From: Acidobacteriota bacterium
GTDB lineage: Bacteria; Acidobacteriota; Vicinamibacteria; Vicinamibacterales; Vicinamibacteraceae
DNA length: 9,936 nucleotides
Assembly: GCA_013695405.1 (NCBI GenBank)
Contig: JACDAO010000532.1
Coordinates: forward strand, 1 to 9,936
Direction of reading: 5' to 3'
A program made the translations under genes and the position numbers. Positions within the stretch are counted from its first letter, which is position 1; the number at the start of each line of letters is the position of its first letter. Below are positions 9,846 to 9,936 of this stretch, piece after piece. The notes under the pieces are model-generated. The model saw only the letters and a list, made by a program, of their open reading frames with translations. It ran no database searches and had not been told where the DNA came from.

Positions 9846-9936
9846 ATGACTGCCCTGCCATTCGAGCACCTCGCCCTCAACGTCTCCGACCCGGCCGCGG
9901 TTGCCGACTGGTACGTCACGCACGTCGGCATGGAGG
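9846..9936 (+). CDS. VOC superfamily (glyoxalase/bleomycin resistance/dioxygenase-like) protein, N-terminal fragment cut by window edge
   Basis: The first 30 codons are visible. FEHLALNVSDPAAVADWYVTHVGME is the first beta-alpha unit of the vicinal oxygen chelate fold: an early strand with a potential metal-ligand histidine (H8), then D-P and a helix containing W-Y, then a G-M/L turn. The family includes glyoxalase I, extradiol dioxygenases and antibiotic-binding proteins, so the function cannot be assigned from this part. ATG 9846 gives the usual distance from the start to the first strand. GTG 9828 is in frame and would add six residues. No Shine-Dalgarno is obvious. The gene runs in the same direction as the DnaK-fragment gene, 79 bp downstream of it. 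Confidence 0.75.
   Translation, partial: MTALPFEHLALNVSDPAAVADWYVTHVGME

Overview
The window is GC-rich, coding-dense DNA, most like a soil Acidobacteriota chromosome, possibly the Vicinamibacteria lineage. That placement is inferred from the base composition, from two very long Oar-type TonB-dependent receptors (a family strongly expanded there), and from short GC-rich intergenic palindromes. No rRNA, tRNA, CRISPR array, transposase or phage gene was seen, and nothing suggests a mobile island.

Layout, left to right: (1) the C-terminal part of a class I SAM methyltransferase (+), running off the left edge and ending in a perfect 14-bp hairpin; (2) a convergent 1063-aa TonB-dependent receptor (-); (3) divergent from it, a complete YahK-type zinc alcohol dehydrogenase/aldehyde reductase (+) whose upstream region carries a heptamer tandem repeat; (4) convergent with that across another inverted repeat, a second 1091-aa TonB-dependent receptor (-); (5) upstream of this receptor and on the same strand, a ~300-aa predicted exported protein with the catalytic residues of an atypical HipA/Fam20/PI3K-like kinase; (6) divergent from the kinase, an 89-aa protein that matches only one subdomain (IIB) of the DnaK/Hsp70 ATPase domain; (7) the first 30 codons of a VOC (glyoxalase/bleomycin-resistance) superfamily protein (+), cut by the right edge.

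The two receptors make up about two thirds of the window. Each has a signal peptide, a carboxypeptidase-regulatory-like (Ig-like) domain, a plug and a large barrel ending in an aromatic residue. Neither has a SusD-like partner here, so their substrates cannot be deduced. Genes mostly alternate in strand and no multi-gene operon is evident. The best candidates for something unusual are the orphan DnaK subdomain protein, the exported kinase-like protein, and the pair they form as divergent neighbours. No complete new multi-gene system is visible.
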